A DNA stretch of 16,672 nucleotides from an uncultured Eubacteriales bacterium (GCA_900321795.1 ONXO01000003.1:1-16672); one strand, 5' to 3'; counted from the stretch's first letter, positions 1 to 7,468 are shown. The notes: generated from the letters alone by a model not told the origin. Numbers and translations are program-made.

Positions 1-280
1 ATTGCTTTGGTAAGAAATTACTTATTACTTTAATTTCTCTTTCTAAGCCATCAGCCAAATCATCTCTTCCAGCTTTTCTAAACTCTTCAATACTTTCTTT
101 ATGTTGTTTTACTTGACGAGATGCTACTTCTATAACTGTATCATCTGTTACTTCAGTTAATTTATTATTGATTTTTTGTAAATCAATAGCGCTTTTTAAA
201 AGTCTTAAAGTACTTAATGTATCTTTATCATGACTTTTCATAGCTTCTTTTACCATATCATTTAATTTTCCATAAAGCAT
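1..280 (-). CDS. yqeY: YqeY/GatB-C-terminal-like domain protein, partial (3' end outside window)
   Basis: Reading in from position 280, 93 codons are open to the window edge. The protein begins MLYGKLNDMVKEAMKSHDKD and continues with the helical pattern of the YqeY family (TLRLLKSAID, VIEVASRQVKQ, SIEEFRKAGRDDL, REIKVISNFLPKQ). YqeY proteins are about 150 residues long, so roughly the last third is missing only because the window ends. The ATG at 280 follows a clear TAAGGAGG. The gene starts 16 bases after rpsU stops, and rpsU-yqeY is a common Bacillota pair, so they are probably co-transcribed. The family resembles the tRNA-binding tail domain of GatB, but its cellular role is not established. 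Family identity is secure from sequence; function is not. Confidence 0.9.
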   Translation of the reverse strand, partial: MLYGKLNDMVKEAMKSHDKDTLSTLRLLKSAIDLQKINNKLTEVTDDTVIEVASRQVKQHKESIEEFRKAGRDDLADGLEREIKVISNFLPKQ

Positions 281-296
281 ATTTTAAGCCTCCTTA

Positions 297-488
297 TTAG
301 TTATGTTTTCTATTAGCTCTTCTAGCATTTCTAATAGCTTCTTTCTTAGCTTCTCTTCTTACTACTCCTGGTTTAGAGTATTCTTTTCTTTTTTTCATTT
401 CAGAAGGGACACCACTACGTTGAACTTTAATTTTGAATCTTTTTAAAGCATTTTCTACGTTACCATTCTTTACCTCTACTCTTGTCAT
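297..488 (-). CDS. rpsU: 30S ribosomal protein S21
   Basis: A 63-aa, very basic protein beginning MTRVEVKNGNVENALKRFK. It has the S21 signature of a short beta strand, a helix with ALKRFK, then a long Arg/Lys tail (SGVPSEMKKRKEY, KPGVVRREAKKEAIRNARR). S21 sits on the platform of the small ribosomal subunit near the anti-Shine-Dalgarno end of 16S rRNA and helps initiation. The frame can be extended six codons to 506, but the GGGAGG at about 495-500 lies seven bases before the ATG at 488 and upstream codons overlap that site, so 488 is the better start. The length is normal for the family. It is first in an operon with yqeY, behind the promoter at 518-546. Confidence 0.95.
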   Translation of the reverse strand: MTRVEVKNGNVENALKRFKIKVQRSGVPSEMKKRKEYSKPGVVRREAKKEAIRNARRANRKHN

Positions 489-517
489 TCTTTTCCCTCC
501 CTTCATTTCTAGTAGTG

Positions 518-546
518 ATTATAGCACACCCGATTGGCTTTTTCAA
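518..546 (-). promoter_or_regulatory. Vegetative (sigma-A type) promoter for rpsU-yqeY
   Basis: On the minus strand TTGAAA (541-546) and TATAAT (518-523) are separated by exactly 17 bases, and the -10 is preceded by TG one base away (extended -10). It lies just downstream of the terminator of the preceding gene and about 30 bases from the rpsU start. Confidence 0.85.
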
Positions 547-558
547 GCACTAAGGCAT

Positions 559-580
559 GAAAAAAGAGCTTTTAAGCTCT
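559..580 (-). terminator. Intrinsic terminator of the 572-1033 gene, overlapping its stop codon
   Basis: On the minus strand AGAGCTT and AAGCTCT form a 7-bp stem (574-580 with 565-571) followed by a run of T. The TAA stop codon of the upstream gene lies in the loop and the adjoining stem base, so the gene's last codons form part of the hairpin. Confidence 0.75.
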
Positions 581-1033
581 CAAATTCTTTGTATTCATTT
601 CACGATTATTTCTAAAATTAAAGTTAAAGCTATTACCATCTTGAATTATATCAACATTATTTCTATCTAATGCATTTATTAATTCATTGTATACTATAGG
701 TAAAAAAGTAGTCTTATTGTTAAACAATACTTTAACATACATAATTTCATTGTCTATATTATTTCTATTATGGTAAGTACATGCAATTTGTTCATCAACA
801 TTATAGTCTACTTCGCCCATAAAGCTATTTAAATCTTGAGGTCTATATATTTTTAATATTGTTTGACAATTCTCATACTTATTAGAATACATAGTTTTTA
901 GAATGTCTCTTAATATTAAATTAGTATTAGCTAATGAATTAAAATATAAACTTCTCATTGTAATAGTTAATTTTTTATTTTTTTCTAATATAGCTTTTCT
1001 TTTTTGCGCTTCCATTATCATTTCGTACATCAT
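572..1033 (-). CDS. Hypothetical protein, 153 aa, unknown family
   Basis: I do not recognise this protein. It starts MMYEMIMEAQKRKAILEKNK behind AAGGGGGG and has no signal peptide or membrane segment. The first half is helical (LYFNSLANTNLILRDILKTM). The second half alternates short hydrophobic stretches like a small alpha/beta fold (IMYVKVLFNN, FLPIVYNELINAL, NSFNFNF) and is rich in Asn. Two Cys are present but not in a paired metal-binding pattern. It is probably real: it has a strong ribosome binding site, a consensus promoter at 1060-1088, a dedicated terminator and amino-acid use like its neighbours. It is a single-gene unit, divergent from recU. A soluble cytoplasmic protein is all that can be inferred. 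Confidence 0.75.
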   Translation of the reverse strand: MMYEMIMEAQKRKAILEKNKKLTITMRSLYFNSLANTNLILRDILKTMYSNKYENCQTILKIYRPQDLNSFMGEVDYNVDEQIACTYHNRNNIDNEIMYVKVLFNNKTTFLPIVYNELINALDRNNVDIIQDGNSFNFNFRNNREMNTKNLRA

Positions 1034-1059
1034 GCTTTTTCCCCCCCTTAACGTTTATA

Positions 1060-1088
1060 ATTGTACCATATTAAATATCGTTTGTCAA
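1060..1088 (-). promoter_or_regulatory. Vegetative (sigma-A type) promoter for the 572-1033 gene
   Basis: On the minus strand TTGACA (perfect -35, 1083-1088) is followed after 17 bases by TACAAT (1060-1065). The ribosome binding site and ATG follow about 25 bases further on. Confidence 0.85.
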
Positions 1089-1180
1089 CATTTTTGTATT
1101 TATTTTTGCACAGTTGTGAACTGAGACTTTTCTAAATTTACGTTTTATTGTCTAAAAGTAAGTGTAAAATAGATTTTTTT

Positions 1181-1208
1181 CTATATATATAGTATAATTA
1201 AGGAGGTG
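1181..1208 (+). promoter_or_regulatory. Possible recU -10 region and strong ribosome binding site
   Basis: An AT alternation containing TATAAT (1193-1198) runs into AAGGAGGTGA (1200-1209), a near-complete match to the 16S anti-SD complement. The TATAAT is so close to the ribosome binding site that a transcript from it would barely contain the site. No good -35 lies 17 bases upstream, so the true recU promoter may use the TATATA at 1182-1190 or lie further up. The ribosome binding site is certain; the promoter is not. Confidence 0.35.
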
Positions 1209-1214
1209 AAGAAA

Positions 1215-1775
1215 ATGCCAGGCTACAAAAATATTAATTACAAAAATAGAGGTATGTTCTTAGAACACATTATAAATGATTCAAATACTTATTATTTATC
1301 TAAAGATATAGCTGTTATATATAAAAAACCTACACCAATTAAGGTTTTAAAAATAAGCTATAGATCAGAAAAAACAACATTAATAGATAAAGCTGTGTTC
1401 TCAGAAACTTCTACTCTAGATTATAATGGTATTTATAAAGGAAAATATGTTGAATTTGATGCTAAAGAATGCAAAAATGCTACATCATTTCCTTTAAGTA
1501 ATATTAAACAGCATCAAATTCTTCACATTAGAAACATATTGAGACATGGTGGAATTGTATTTCTAATTATATTTATGAATAATAAGTTTTTTCTATTTAA
1601 AGGAGAAGATTTGATAAATTTTATAGATAATACTGATAGAAAAAGTATTCCATATGACATCATAGAAAAAAATGGGCATATTATAAAGGAAGGATATATG
1701 CCAAGAATTGATTACATTAAAGTAATTGATGAAGTTTATTTAAAGGAGAATGAAAATGGCAAAGTTAAAAACTAA
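1215..1775 (+). CDS. recU: Holliday junction resolvase RecU
   Basis: A 186-aa RecU-family endonuclease that cuts four-way junctions during recombination and chromosome segregation. The N-terminus (NYKNRGMFLEHIINDSNTYY) is the usual RecU opening. The PD-(D/E)xK-type metal site is visible as DYNGIYKGKYVEFDAKECKN, giving D69, D82 and K84. In Bacillus subtilis the middle acidic residue is Glu in 'FEAKE'; here it is Asp, a conservative change. It is followed by TSFPLSNIKQHQ, also typical. The frame extends to a GTG at 1206, but that codon is inside the ribosome binding site, so the ATG at 1215 is used. It overlaps the PBP gene by 20 bases. This recU-ponA arrangement is conserved in Bacilli and implies one transcript. 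Confidence 0.93.
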   Translation: MPGYKNINYKNRGMFLEHIINDSNTYYLSKDIAVIYKKPTPIKVLKISYRSEKTTLIDKAVFSETSTLDYNGIYKGKYVEFDAKECKNATSFPLSNIKQHQILHIRNILRHGGIVFLIIFMNNKFFLFKGEDLINFIDNTDRKSIPYDIIEKNGHIIKEGYMPRIDYIKVIDEVYLKENENGKVKN

Positions 1776-4584
1776 AATTAATTTTAATAAAATAAGGAAT
1801 AAGAAAGATAAAATTAAAGCAAGACTAAAGAATACAAAAGGAGAAAAAGAAGTAAAGCCTAAAAAGAAAAAAAGAGTATGGTATAATGTTTTATCAATAA
1901 TTACTTTAGGTGCGATTGGAATAATTGCAGTTATTATATTGTTTATTGGCTATATAGTAATTAAGGCTCCAGAATTTGATGAAACTTTACTTTATGATAA
2001 AGATTCTACTATAATTTATGATAAAGACAATAATATTTTAGCTACACTTGGAATGAATGCTGGAGATAATGTTGAGAAAAGGATTAAGCTTACATATGAA
2101 GAACTACCTGAAGTTTTAATCGATGCTCTTGTGGCTACTGAAGATTCTAGGTTCTTCCAACATAATGGTGTTGATATTGCAAGATTTTTGAAAGCATCTT
2201 TTGGACAAGCTATTGGAACAAGTGGTGCTGGTGGAGCTTCTACATTAACGATGCAGTTATCTAAAAATGCATTTACTGATACTGTTAGTGAAGGTTTTGC
2301 AGGTATTGCCAGAAAATTTACAGATATTTATATGGCAGTTTTTAAAATAGAAAAAAGATATACTAAGCAAGATATAATTCAAATGTATTTAAACTCAGAA
2401 TTTTTAGGAAATGAGGCTTTTGGTGTTGAACAAGCTGCTCAAACTTATTTTGGTAAAAGCGCCAAAGATGTTTCTCTTTCAGAAGCTGCATTGCTAGCTG
2501 GATTATTCCAAGCACCTAGCGGATATGATCCATTTGTATATCCAGAAGATGCAGAAGCAAGACGTAATCAAGTACTTAATCTAATGGAAAGACATGGATA
2601 TATTACTGAAGAACAAGCAGAAATTGCTAAACAGATTCCTGTTACTAGATTGGTTAAGCAAAATGTTTACTCTTCTAAACCATATCAAGGTTATATTGAT
2701 ACTGTTATTGAAGAAGTTATTAACAAATATGATGTTAGTCCTTATAAAGTACCGCTAGAAATTTATACTTATTTTGATAAAGATAAACAAGATGTAATAA
2801 ATAAAGTCTATGACGGAACTTATGGATATAAATTTACAGATGAAAAAATACAGCTTGCTATTGCAGTTTTAGACAATAGTAACTCTGCTATTTTAGCAAT
2901 TGGTGCTCATAGAGAAAATACTGGAGAACGTTCATATAACTATGCTACTATGATTAAAAAACACCCCGGTTCTACAATTAAACCAATACTAGATTATGGT
3001 CCAGCTGTAGAATATCTAAACTGGTCTACATACACTCCTCTATTTGATGAAGAAACCACTTATACTGGTGGAGGAATAATTTATAACTGGAATGATGATA
3101 ATAGTGGACTTATGACCGCTAAGACTGCACTTTCAAAGTCAATGAATACATGTGCGCTTCAGACATTTAGAGCTACAACCAATACTCAGAAGTGGAACTT
3201 CTGTACTTCACTTGGAATTACTCCTGGTAACGATAATGGTAAAATACTTGAATCTAGTTCAATCGGAGCATTTGAAGGAACAAATCCTGTAGCACTTGCA
3301 ACTGCCTACTCTGCATTTGCTAATGGAGGATATTATGAAGAAGCACATTCAATAAAATATATTGTTTATAAAGAATCTGGAGATAAACAAGAAATTACTT
3401 ATTCAAGAGAAAGAGTTATGAAAGAAACTACTGCTTATTTAATTACAAATATGTTACTTGCTGTTACTCCTTCTGCTGCTAGAGTAAGTTCTACTGATAT
3501 AGCTACTAAAACAGGAACAAGCTCATATGATCCAGACACATTAAGAAAAAATGGACTTTCACAAAGTGTTGTACAGGATGTTTGGTCAGCATTTTATAAC
3601 CCAGAAGTATCAATAGCTTTCTGGTATGGATTTGATGAACTTGATAAAGAACACTATACAACTTTTTCGGCTTCTGGTGTACAAAGAAATAAAATACAAG
3701 CATTATTAACTAAAAATATAATGAAATCTGGAAGATTTAGTGTTCCTAGAGGCATAACTACTGCTGAAGTAGAGCTAGAAACTATACCTGGTAGACTTGC
3801 CAGCGAATATACTCCTAAAGATTTAAAAGAAAAACATTACTTTATTTCAGGTACAGAGCCTACTGAAGTTAGCACAAGATTTAGTACCTTATCTGATGTT
3901 ACTAATTTAAACGCTATAGAAACAGGACATTCTGCCAAAATTAGTTGGGATGCAATACCTATTCCAAATGCAGTTAATTTAGATTATTTGACTAATTATT
4001 TTAATTCTGGATATGGCGAATACGCAGAAAAATATTTGAATCTAAGACTTGAATATAATGAAAAAAATATTGGTAAATTTGGCTATGATGTTTATTTAAG
4101 AAGTGGAGAAAATTTAGTATATGTCGGTCATACTGCTGATAATTCATTTACGATTGATGATACAACAGGCTATGACTCTGTTGTAGTTAAAAGCGCATAT
4201 ACAATATTTAAAGATAATGCTTCTAATGGTGTGAGTACTAACTTGACTGGTTCTACTACTACATTTGAGATTAAACTTGAAGCAATATCTGCCGGAAATG
4301 AGTCATATATCAATCCGGATTATAAAATCGGTGATAAAATACCTGAAGTTGGAACTAAAACAATTAAATTCTTAGTAAACAATTTAGATGTTACTGATAC
4401 TATTTCAGCTAGTGACATGAGTTATGAAATAAACGATTGTACTAGTGCTTGCACTAAAGTAAATAAAATAGATAATAGTAAAATTGGTGAATATGAAGTA
4501 GTTTATACTGTTAATTATTTAGGAACAACATTTAAAGAAACAAGGTATATACATATTAAACCAAATGAAAACAATCCAGAATAA
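1756..4584 (+). CDS. pbpA: Class A penicillin-binding protein (PBP1A-like glycosyltransferase/transpeptidase)
   Basis: A 942-aa bifunctional peptidoglycan synthase. A Lys-rich cytoplasmic tail (about 1-42) precedes one membrane helix (about 46-70). The GT51 glycosyltransferase has ATEDSRFFQHNGVD (catalytic E129), GASTLTMQL, a TKQDIIQMYLN stretch and ALLAGLFQAP. The transpeptidase has SxxK (STIK, S406), SxN (SMN, 462-464) and KTG (585-587), so both activities look intact. After it comes a fibronectin-III-like region (about 710-845, with KISWDAIP and YDVYLRSGENLVYVG) and a terminal Ig-like domain (about 855-942, with VNNLDVTDTI and GEYEVVYTV). That Ig-like domain carries a Cys pair five residues apart. 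SD spacing favours the ATG at 1756 over 1750. It lies downstream of and overlaps recU, as ponA does in Bacilli; the exact ortholog name is uncertain. Confidence 0.93.
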   Translation: MAKLKTKINFNKIRNKKDKIKARLKNTKGEKEVKPKKKKRVWYNVLSIITLGAIGIIAVIILFIGYIVIKAPEFDETLLYDKDSTIIYDKDNNILATLGMNAGDNVEKRIKLTYEELPEVLIDALVATEDSRFFQHNGVDIARFLKASFGQAIGTSGAGGASTLTMQLSKNAFTDTVSEGFAGIARKFTDIYMAVFKIEKRYTKQDIIQMYLNSEFLGNEAFGVEQAAQTYFGKSAKDVSLSEAALLAGLFQAPSGYDPFVYPEDAEARRNQVLNLMERHGYITEEQAEIAKQIPVTRLVKQNVYSSKPYQGYIDTVIEEVINKYDVSPYKVPLEIYTYFDKDKQDVINKVYDGTYGYKFTDEKIQLAIAVLDNSNSAILAIGAHRENTGERSYNYATMIKKHPGSTIKPILDYGPAVEYLNWSTYTPLFDEETTYTGGGIIYNWNDDNSGLMTAKTALSKSMNTCALQTFRATTNTQKWNFCTSLGITPGNDNGKILESSSIGAFEGTNPVALATAYSAFANGGYYEEAHSIKYIVYKESGDKQEITYSRERVMKETTAYLITNMLLAVTPSAARVSSTDIATKTGTSSYDPDTLRKNGLSQSVVQDVWSAFYNPEVSIAFWYGFDELDKEHYTTFSASGVQRNKIQALLTKNIMKSGRFSVPRGITTAEVELETIPGRLASEYTPKDLKEKHYFISGTEPTEVSTRFSTLSDVTNLNAIETGHSAKISWDAIPIPNAVNLDYLTNYFNSGYGEYAEKYLNLRLEYNEKNIGKFGYDVYLRSGENLVYVGHTADNSFTIDDTTGYDSVVVKSAYTIFKDNASNGVSTNLTGSTTTFEIKLEAISAGNESYINPDYKIGDKIPEVGTKTIKFLVNNLDVTDTISASDMSYEINDCTSACTKVNKIDNSKIGEYEVVYTVNYLGTTFKETRYIHIKPNENNPE

Positions 4585-4597
4585 GGATTGTTTTTTT
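4568..4597. terminator. Bidirectional intrinsic terminator between the PBP gene and smr
   Basis: AAAACAATCC (4568-4577) pairs with GGATTGTTTT (4585-4594) around a 7-base loop that holds the PBP stop codon. T runs follow on the plus strand (4591-4597), and TTTT follows on the minus strand, where the convergent smr gene ends at 4596. Confidence 0.85.
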
Positions 4598-4874
4598 ATT
4601 GCTCTTTTAGTTTTACAATGGTAATTCCATCATTTATATTATCAAGTTTATAATCTAGCACTCTTTTATCATGTTTTAAATATTCATGCACAGCTTCTTT
4701 TAAAACACCTGTACCTTTTCCATGAATAAGTACCAAGTTATAGTTTTTCAGTTTTATAGAGTCACTTATTAGTTCTTTAACTTTAACTATTGCTCCTACT
4801 CTGTCTTCTCCATGCAAATCTAATAAAGGAAAACCTGCTATAAAAGGATCATCTATTTTTCGCATATATTTCAT
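4596..4874 (-). CDS. Stand-alone Smr-domain protein
   Basis: A 92-aa protein that is essentially one Smr domain: LLDLHGEDR (LDLHG motif, about 17-25) and LIHGKGTGVLKEAVHEYL (HGKGxG motif). Smr domains bind or cut nucleic acids. They occur at the C-terminus of MutS2 and as small separate proteins; which substrate this one uses is unknown. No MutS2 ATPase precedes it: the gene upstream is a PfkB kinase whose last 26 bases it overlaps. The SD (AGAGG, about 4878-4882) is close to the ATG at 4874 and rather far from the alternative ATG at 4865, so the start is uncertain by three codons. It is probably translated by coupling to the kinase gene. Confidence 0.85.
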   Translation of the reverse strand: MKYMRKIDDPFIAGFPLLDLHGEDRVGAIVKVKELISDSIKLKNYNLVLIHGKGTGVLKEAVHEYLKHDKRVLDYKLDNINDGITIVKLKEQ

Positions 4875-5742
4875 ATACCTCTGTAATATCAGGAATGCTA
4901 GTTGTTGAGCCTATTTTCTTTACCGATAAACCTGAAGCAATGATAGCTATTTTTAAGCTCTTTTCTATTGGTAAATTTTTTCCAATAGCATAAGCAAATG
5001 CTCCAGCAAAAATGTCTCTTGCTCCTGTTTCATCTTTTTTTATAACTTTAATAGCACCCATAATTTTTGTTTTATCATCAACTCTATATAGGCAGCCTTT
5101 ATTTCCTAAAGTTATTATTACTTCAGAATTATAAACTTCACACATTTCATTTAATACTTTCTTTAAAGTATCGGGCTTAGTATAATCTAATCTTTCTTTG
5201 CTTATTAATTCTGCAAATTCTTTAGAGCATATTATGTATTCACATTTTTTACATAGCTTTAATGTACTTTCATTTATATTATAAAGATTTATTATTTTTT
5301 TACTATTAGGAAAAGATTCGATAGCCATTTTAGAAAGCTCATATTCTTCACTATCAAGTAATATTACATCTGGTGTAATTTCGATATCAATTGTTTCTGC
5401 TTTATTTTTATTAATGTTTGACAATATTGTATTAGAAGAGTTGTATCTGTTTAATATGACATAGTTTTTAGTAGTTTCAATTTGCTTTTTTAATAAATAA
5501 TCCGTATTAAGTCCAATATTTTTAGCATATCTAAGTATTTTATTACCTGCGTCATCTCTGCCTATTATTCCATTAAAATAAGTTTCTTCTCCCCATAAAG
5601 ATAATAGTGATGCACTTACAAATGCAGATCCTGATGGACATTCAAGTTTTGTTTTTATATTTGAACGTGTATTTTCTTTTACAAAACCATCTATACTTAT
5701 ATATGTATCTAAACTTGCTTTTCCAACTACTAATACTTTCAT
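4849..5742 (-). CDS. PfkB-family (ribokinase-like) carbohydrate kinase
   Basis: A 297-aa kinase of the PfkB superfamily. The N-terminal sheet is MKVLVVGKASLDTYISIDGF; the substrate-binding region follows with PSGSAFVSASLLSLWGEE, FNGIIGRDDAGNKI and AKNIGLNTDYL; the ATP/anion-hole motif is DETGARDIFAGAFAYAIG. The family consensus there is GAGD: the catalytic Asp is kept but the second Gly is Arg (codon AGA, one base from GGA). Substrate cannot be read; a sugar or nucleoside is typical. AGAAGGG seven bases before the ATG at 5742 sets the start, nine codons inside the longest frame. It is co-transcribed with and overlaps smr. The pairing is unexplained. Confidence 0.85.
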   Translation of the reverse strand: MKVLVVGKASLDTYISIDGFVKENTRSNIKTKLECPSGSAFVSASLLSLWGEETYFNGIIGRDDAGNKILRYAKNIGLNTDYLLKKQIETTKNYVILNRYNSSNTILSNINKNKAETIDIEITPDVILLDSEEYELSKMAIESFPNSKKIINLYNINESTLKLCKKCEYIICSKEFAELISKERLDYTKPDTLKKVLNEMCEVYNSEVIITLGNKGCLYRVDDKTKIMGAIKVIKKDETGARDIFAGAFAYAIGKNLPIEKSLKIAIIASGLSVKKIGSTTSIPDITEVYEIYAKNR

Positions 5743-5843
5743 ATAATTCCCTTCTATTCTATTTATCATTTTACCATAACTAAAAGAAAATTACACTAAT
5801 TATTTTATAAAAGGTTGTCTTAACATTCCATTTTTTGTTTTTT

Positions 5844-6686
5844 CTATAAATTAATTTTTATTTTATATTTTGGCTTTATTATATATGCTTCTTTATTGTC
5901 ATAATCTTTTATATAGTTTTTAACTATTCTTTCTTTTTTAATCTTTTCAAATAAAGAGCTTTTACTTCCCATTAAGCATTTACCTACAAAGATATAATCA
6001 TTTTTCGTTTTCTTACAAAGCAGTATTGTAATTGTATAATCATTTTTATTTTTTAAATATCCACCTATATAAAAGTTACCTTCTTTATAATTTTTAATCT
6101 TCATCCAGTTTTTAGTTCTAGTGTTATATTCATATTTGCTTTCTTTGTTTTTAGCTATTATTCCCTCTAAGTTTTTCTTCTTTATATTTTCAAATAGTTT
6201 AGTTCCATTAGCGAAAATTTTGCTTTTAACAAATATATTATTATCTTCAAAAGTATTTAAAATTTCTTTTCTTTTAATAAGTTCTAAATTAGTTAAATCT
6301 TTATTCTTATAGAGAATATCAAATGCTATATATATGACAGGTTCTTCTATCATCTTCTTTTCTATTTTATATTTGTTAGTAAGTCTATTTCTCTCTTGAA
6401 GCTTAGAAAATGAAGGTTTTCCTTTATCTAAAGAAATTATTTCTCCATCAAATACACATATATCACTAGACAAGTCTTTAATACTTTCTAGTTCTGGATA
6501 AATGTCATTTAGTATTAAACCATTTCTACTTCTTATAACTATTTGGCCATTATTTATGTAGATTAAAGCTCTTATTCCATCAAATTTAATTTCGTACAAA
6601 TAGCTGTCGCTTTCAAAAGGTTTTTCTATTTCACTTAAAAGCATAGGTCCATTTTTTAGAAAATCACTTCTTTTTAGTTTTTTCAT
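5844..6686 (-). CDS. ligD: ATP-dependent DNA ligase, LigD ligase-domain type
   Basis: A 280-aa ATP-dependent ligase that seals breaks held by Ku. Nucleotidyltransferase motifs are in order: EIKFDGIRA (adenylated K34), FDGEIISLD (motif III), IYIAFDIL (IIIa), LEGIIAK (IV) and NWMKIK (V). A short OB-fold tail follows (FYIGGYLKN, FVGKCLMG). It holds only the ligase domain; the polymerase and phosphoesterase domains found in large LigD proteins are absent and no separate copies are in the window. The start overlaps the end of ku by 23 bases, with GGAGG inside ku nine bases before the ATG, so the two are one unit. Low-GC codon use matches its neighbours. Confidence 0.9.
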   Translation of the reverse strand: MKKLKRSDFLKNGPMLLSEIEKPFESDSYLYEIKFDGIRALIYINNGQIVIRSRNGLILNDIYPELESIKDLSSDICVFDGEIISLDKGKPSFSKLQERNRLTNKYKIEKKMIEEPVIYIAFDILYKNKDLTNLELIKRKEILNTFEDNNIFVKSKIFANGTKLFENIKKKNLEGIIAKNKESKYEYNTRTKNWMKIKNYKEGNFYIGGYLKNKNDYTITILLCKKTKNDYIFVGKCLMGSKSSLFEKIKKERIVKNYIKDYDNKEAYIIKPKYKIKINL

Positions 6687-7422
6687 TCAATGATTCCTCC
6701 AGTGCTTTCATTAAATCATTTACACTTTTAAGTTTTTTCTTGCCTCTATATTTATGTACGCTTTTACCATTAATCTTTTTATCTATAGCTTTTCTAAGTC
6801 TTGTTTGGTACTCATCTATATATTTCTCTGGAGTAAACTTGCCACTCATTGCATCTATTAGTTTAATGGCTGTTGTAAGCTCTTTAGTATTTACTTCTTT
6901 CTTAGTCTTTTCTTTTTGAATCTTTATTTCTTCTTCATAATATAGAGTATCCATAATTATATTTTCATATCCAAAACGAATAGAAACAAAGTACTCTTTA
7001 TTTCTCATAACTGTTCTTGCAATAGCAACTTTTTTGCTTTTTCTTAACGCTTCTTTAAATAGATTAAATGCCTTAGTGTTTTTCATTGGAGTTAAAGTAT
7101 AACTCTTTTCATAATAAACCGGATCTATTTCACTTATATTAACAAAAGCAATTATCTCCAGCACTTTATCATTTTCACTCTTAAGTTTTTCAAAATCTTC
7201 ATCTGTTAAAGTGATATATTCATCTTTAGAAAACTCATAGCCTTTTTCTATTTCACTTGTTTTAACTTCCTTTTTACAATGTGGACAGTATCTTATGTAT
7301 TCAAGTCTTTCTCCACATTTTTTATGAAGCATATTAAATGTAATGTTATTATCTTTAATTGCACTGTTCATTAAAACAGGTATATTAACTAGGCCAAAAG
7401 AAATTGCTGTTTGATAGTTCAC
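6664..7422 (-). CDS. ku: Ku homodimer protein for non-homologous end joining
   Basis: About 252 aa. Bacterial Ku binds double-strand DNA ends and recruits LigD. The N-terminus TAISFGLVNIPV is the family signature, followed by FNMLHKKCGERLEYIRYCPH and the Ku core (DEYITLTDEDFEKL, IDPVYYEKSYTLTP, KVAIARTVMRNKEY, then a helical C-terminal domain with KLIDAMSGKFTPEKYIDEY). A Lys-rich tail (KYRGKKKLKS, EKTKKK) fits DNA contact. The frame extends to a GTG at 7431, but AGGTGAT (7427-7433) lies four bases before the GTG at 7422 and overlaps the upstream codon, so 7422 is preferred. H-x2-C-x9-C-x2-C near the N-terminus could hold a zinc ion. It is in an operon with ligD. Confidence 0.92.
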   Translation of the reverse strand: MNYQTAISFGLVNIPVLMNSAIKDNNITFNMLHKKCGERLEYIRYCPHCKKEVKTSEIEKGYEFSKDEYITLTDEDFEKLKSENDKVLEIIAFVNISEIDPVYYEKSYTLTPMKNTKAFNLFKEALRKSKKVAIARTVMRNKEYFVSIRFGYENIIMDTLYYEEEIKIQKEKTKKEVNTKELTTAIKLIDAMSGKFTPEKYIDEYQTRLRKAIDKKINGKSVHKYRGKKKLKSVNDLMKALEESLNEKTKKK

Positions 7423-7438
7423 TCTTATCACCTATTTT

Positions 7439-7468
7439 TATTATGAGAAAAAGAAGTTAATTTTATAA
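7439..7468 (-). promoter_or_regulatory. Sigma-G-like (forespore) promoter for ku-ligD
   Basis: On the minus strand TTATA (7464-7468), 18 bases, then CATAATA (7439-7445). Compared with the sigma-G consensus GHATR-N18-CATNHTA known from B. subtilis, the -10 matches fully and the -35 four of five. Transcription would start near 7432, just ahead of the AGGTGAT ribosome binding site. B. subtilis ku-ligD is expressed in the forespore, which agrees. Seen by eye, not scored against background. Confidence 0.5.

Noticed and set aside
433..615. Plus-strand frame across rpsU
   Set aside because: Antisense to rpsU, spans its promoter and a terminator, no ribosome binding site and no family resemblance.
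903..1124. Plus-strand frame with a hydrophobic stretch
   Set aside because: Antisense to the 572-1033 gene; hydrophobicity comes from reading AT-rich antisense; no ribosome binding site.
3506..3703. Minus-strand frame inside the PBP gene
   Set aside because: It is antisense to the intact transpeptidase domain.
4596..4874. Broken MutS2 C-terminus
   Set aside because: The upstream sequence is an intact PfkB kinase and the Smr frame has its own start; stand-alone Smr proteins are known.
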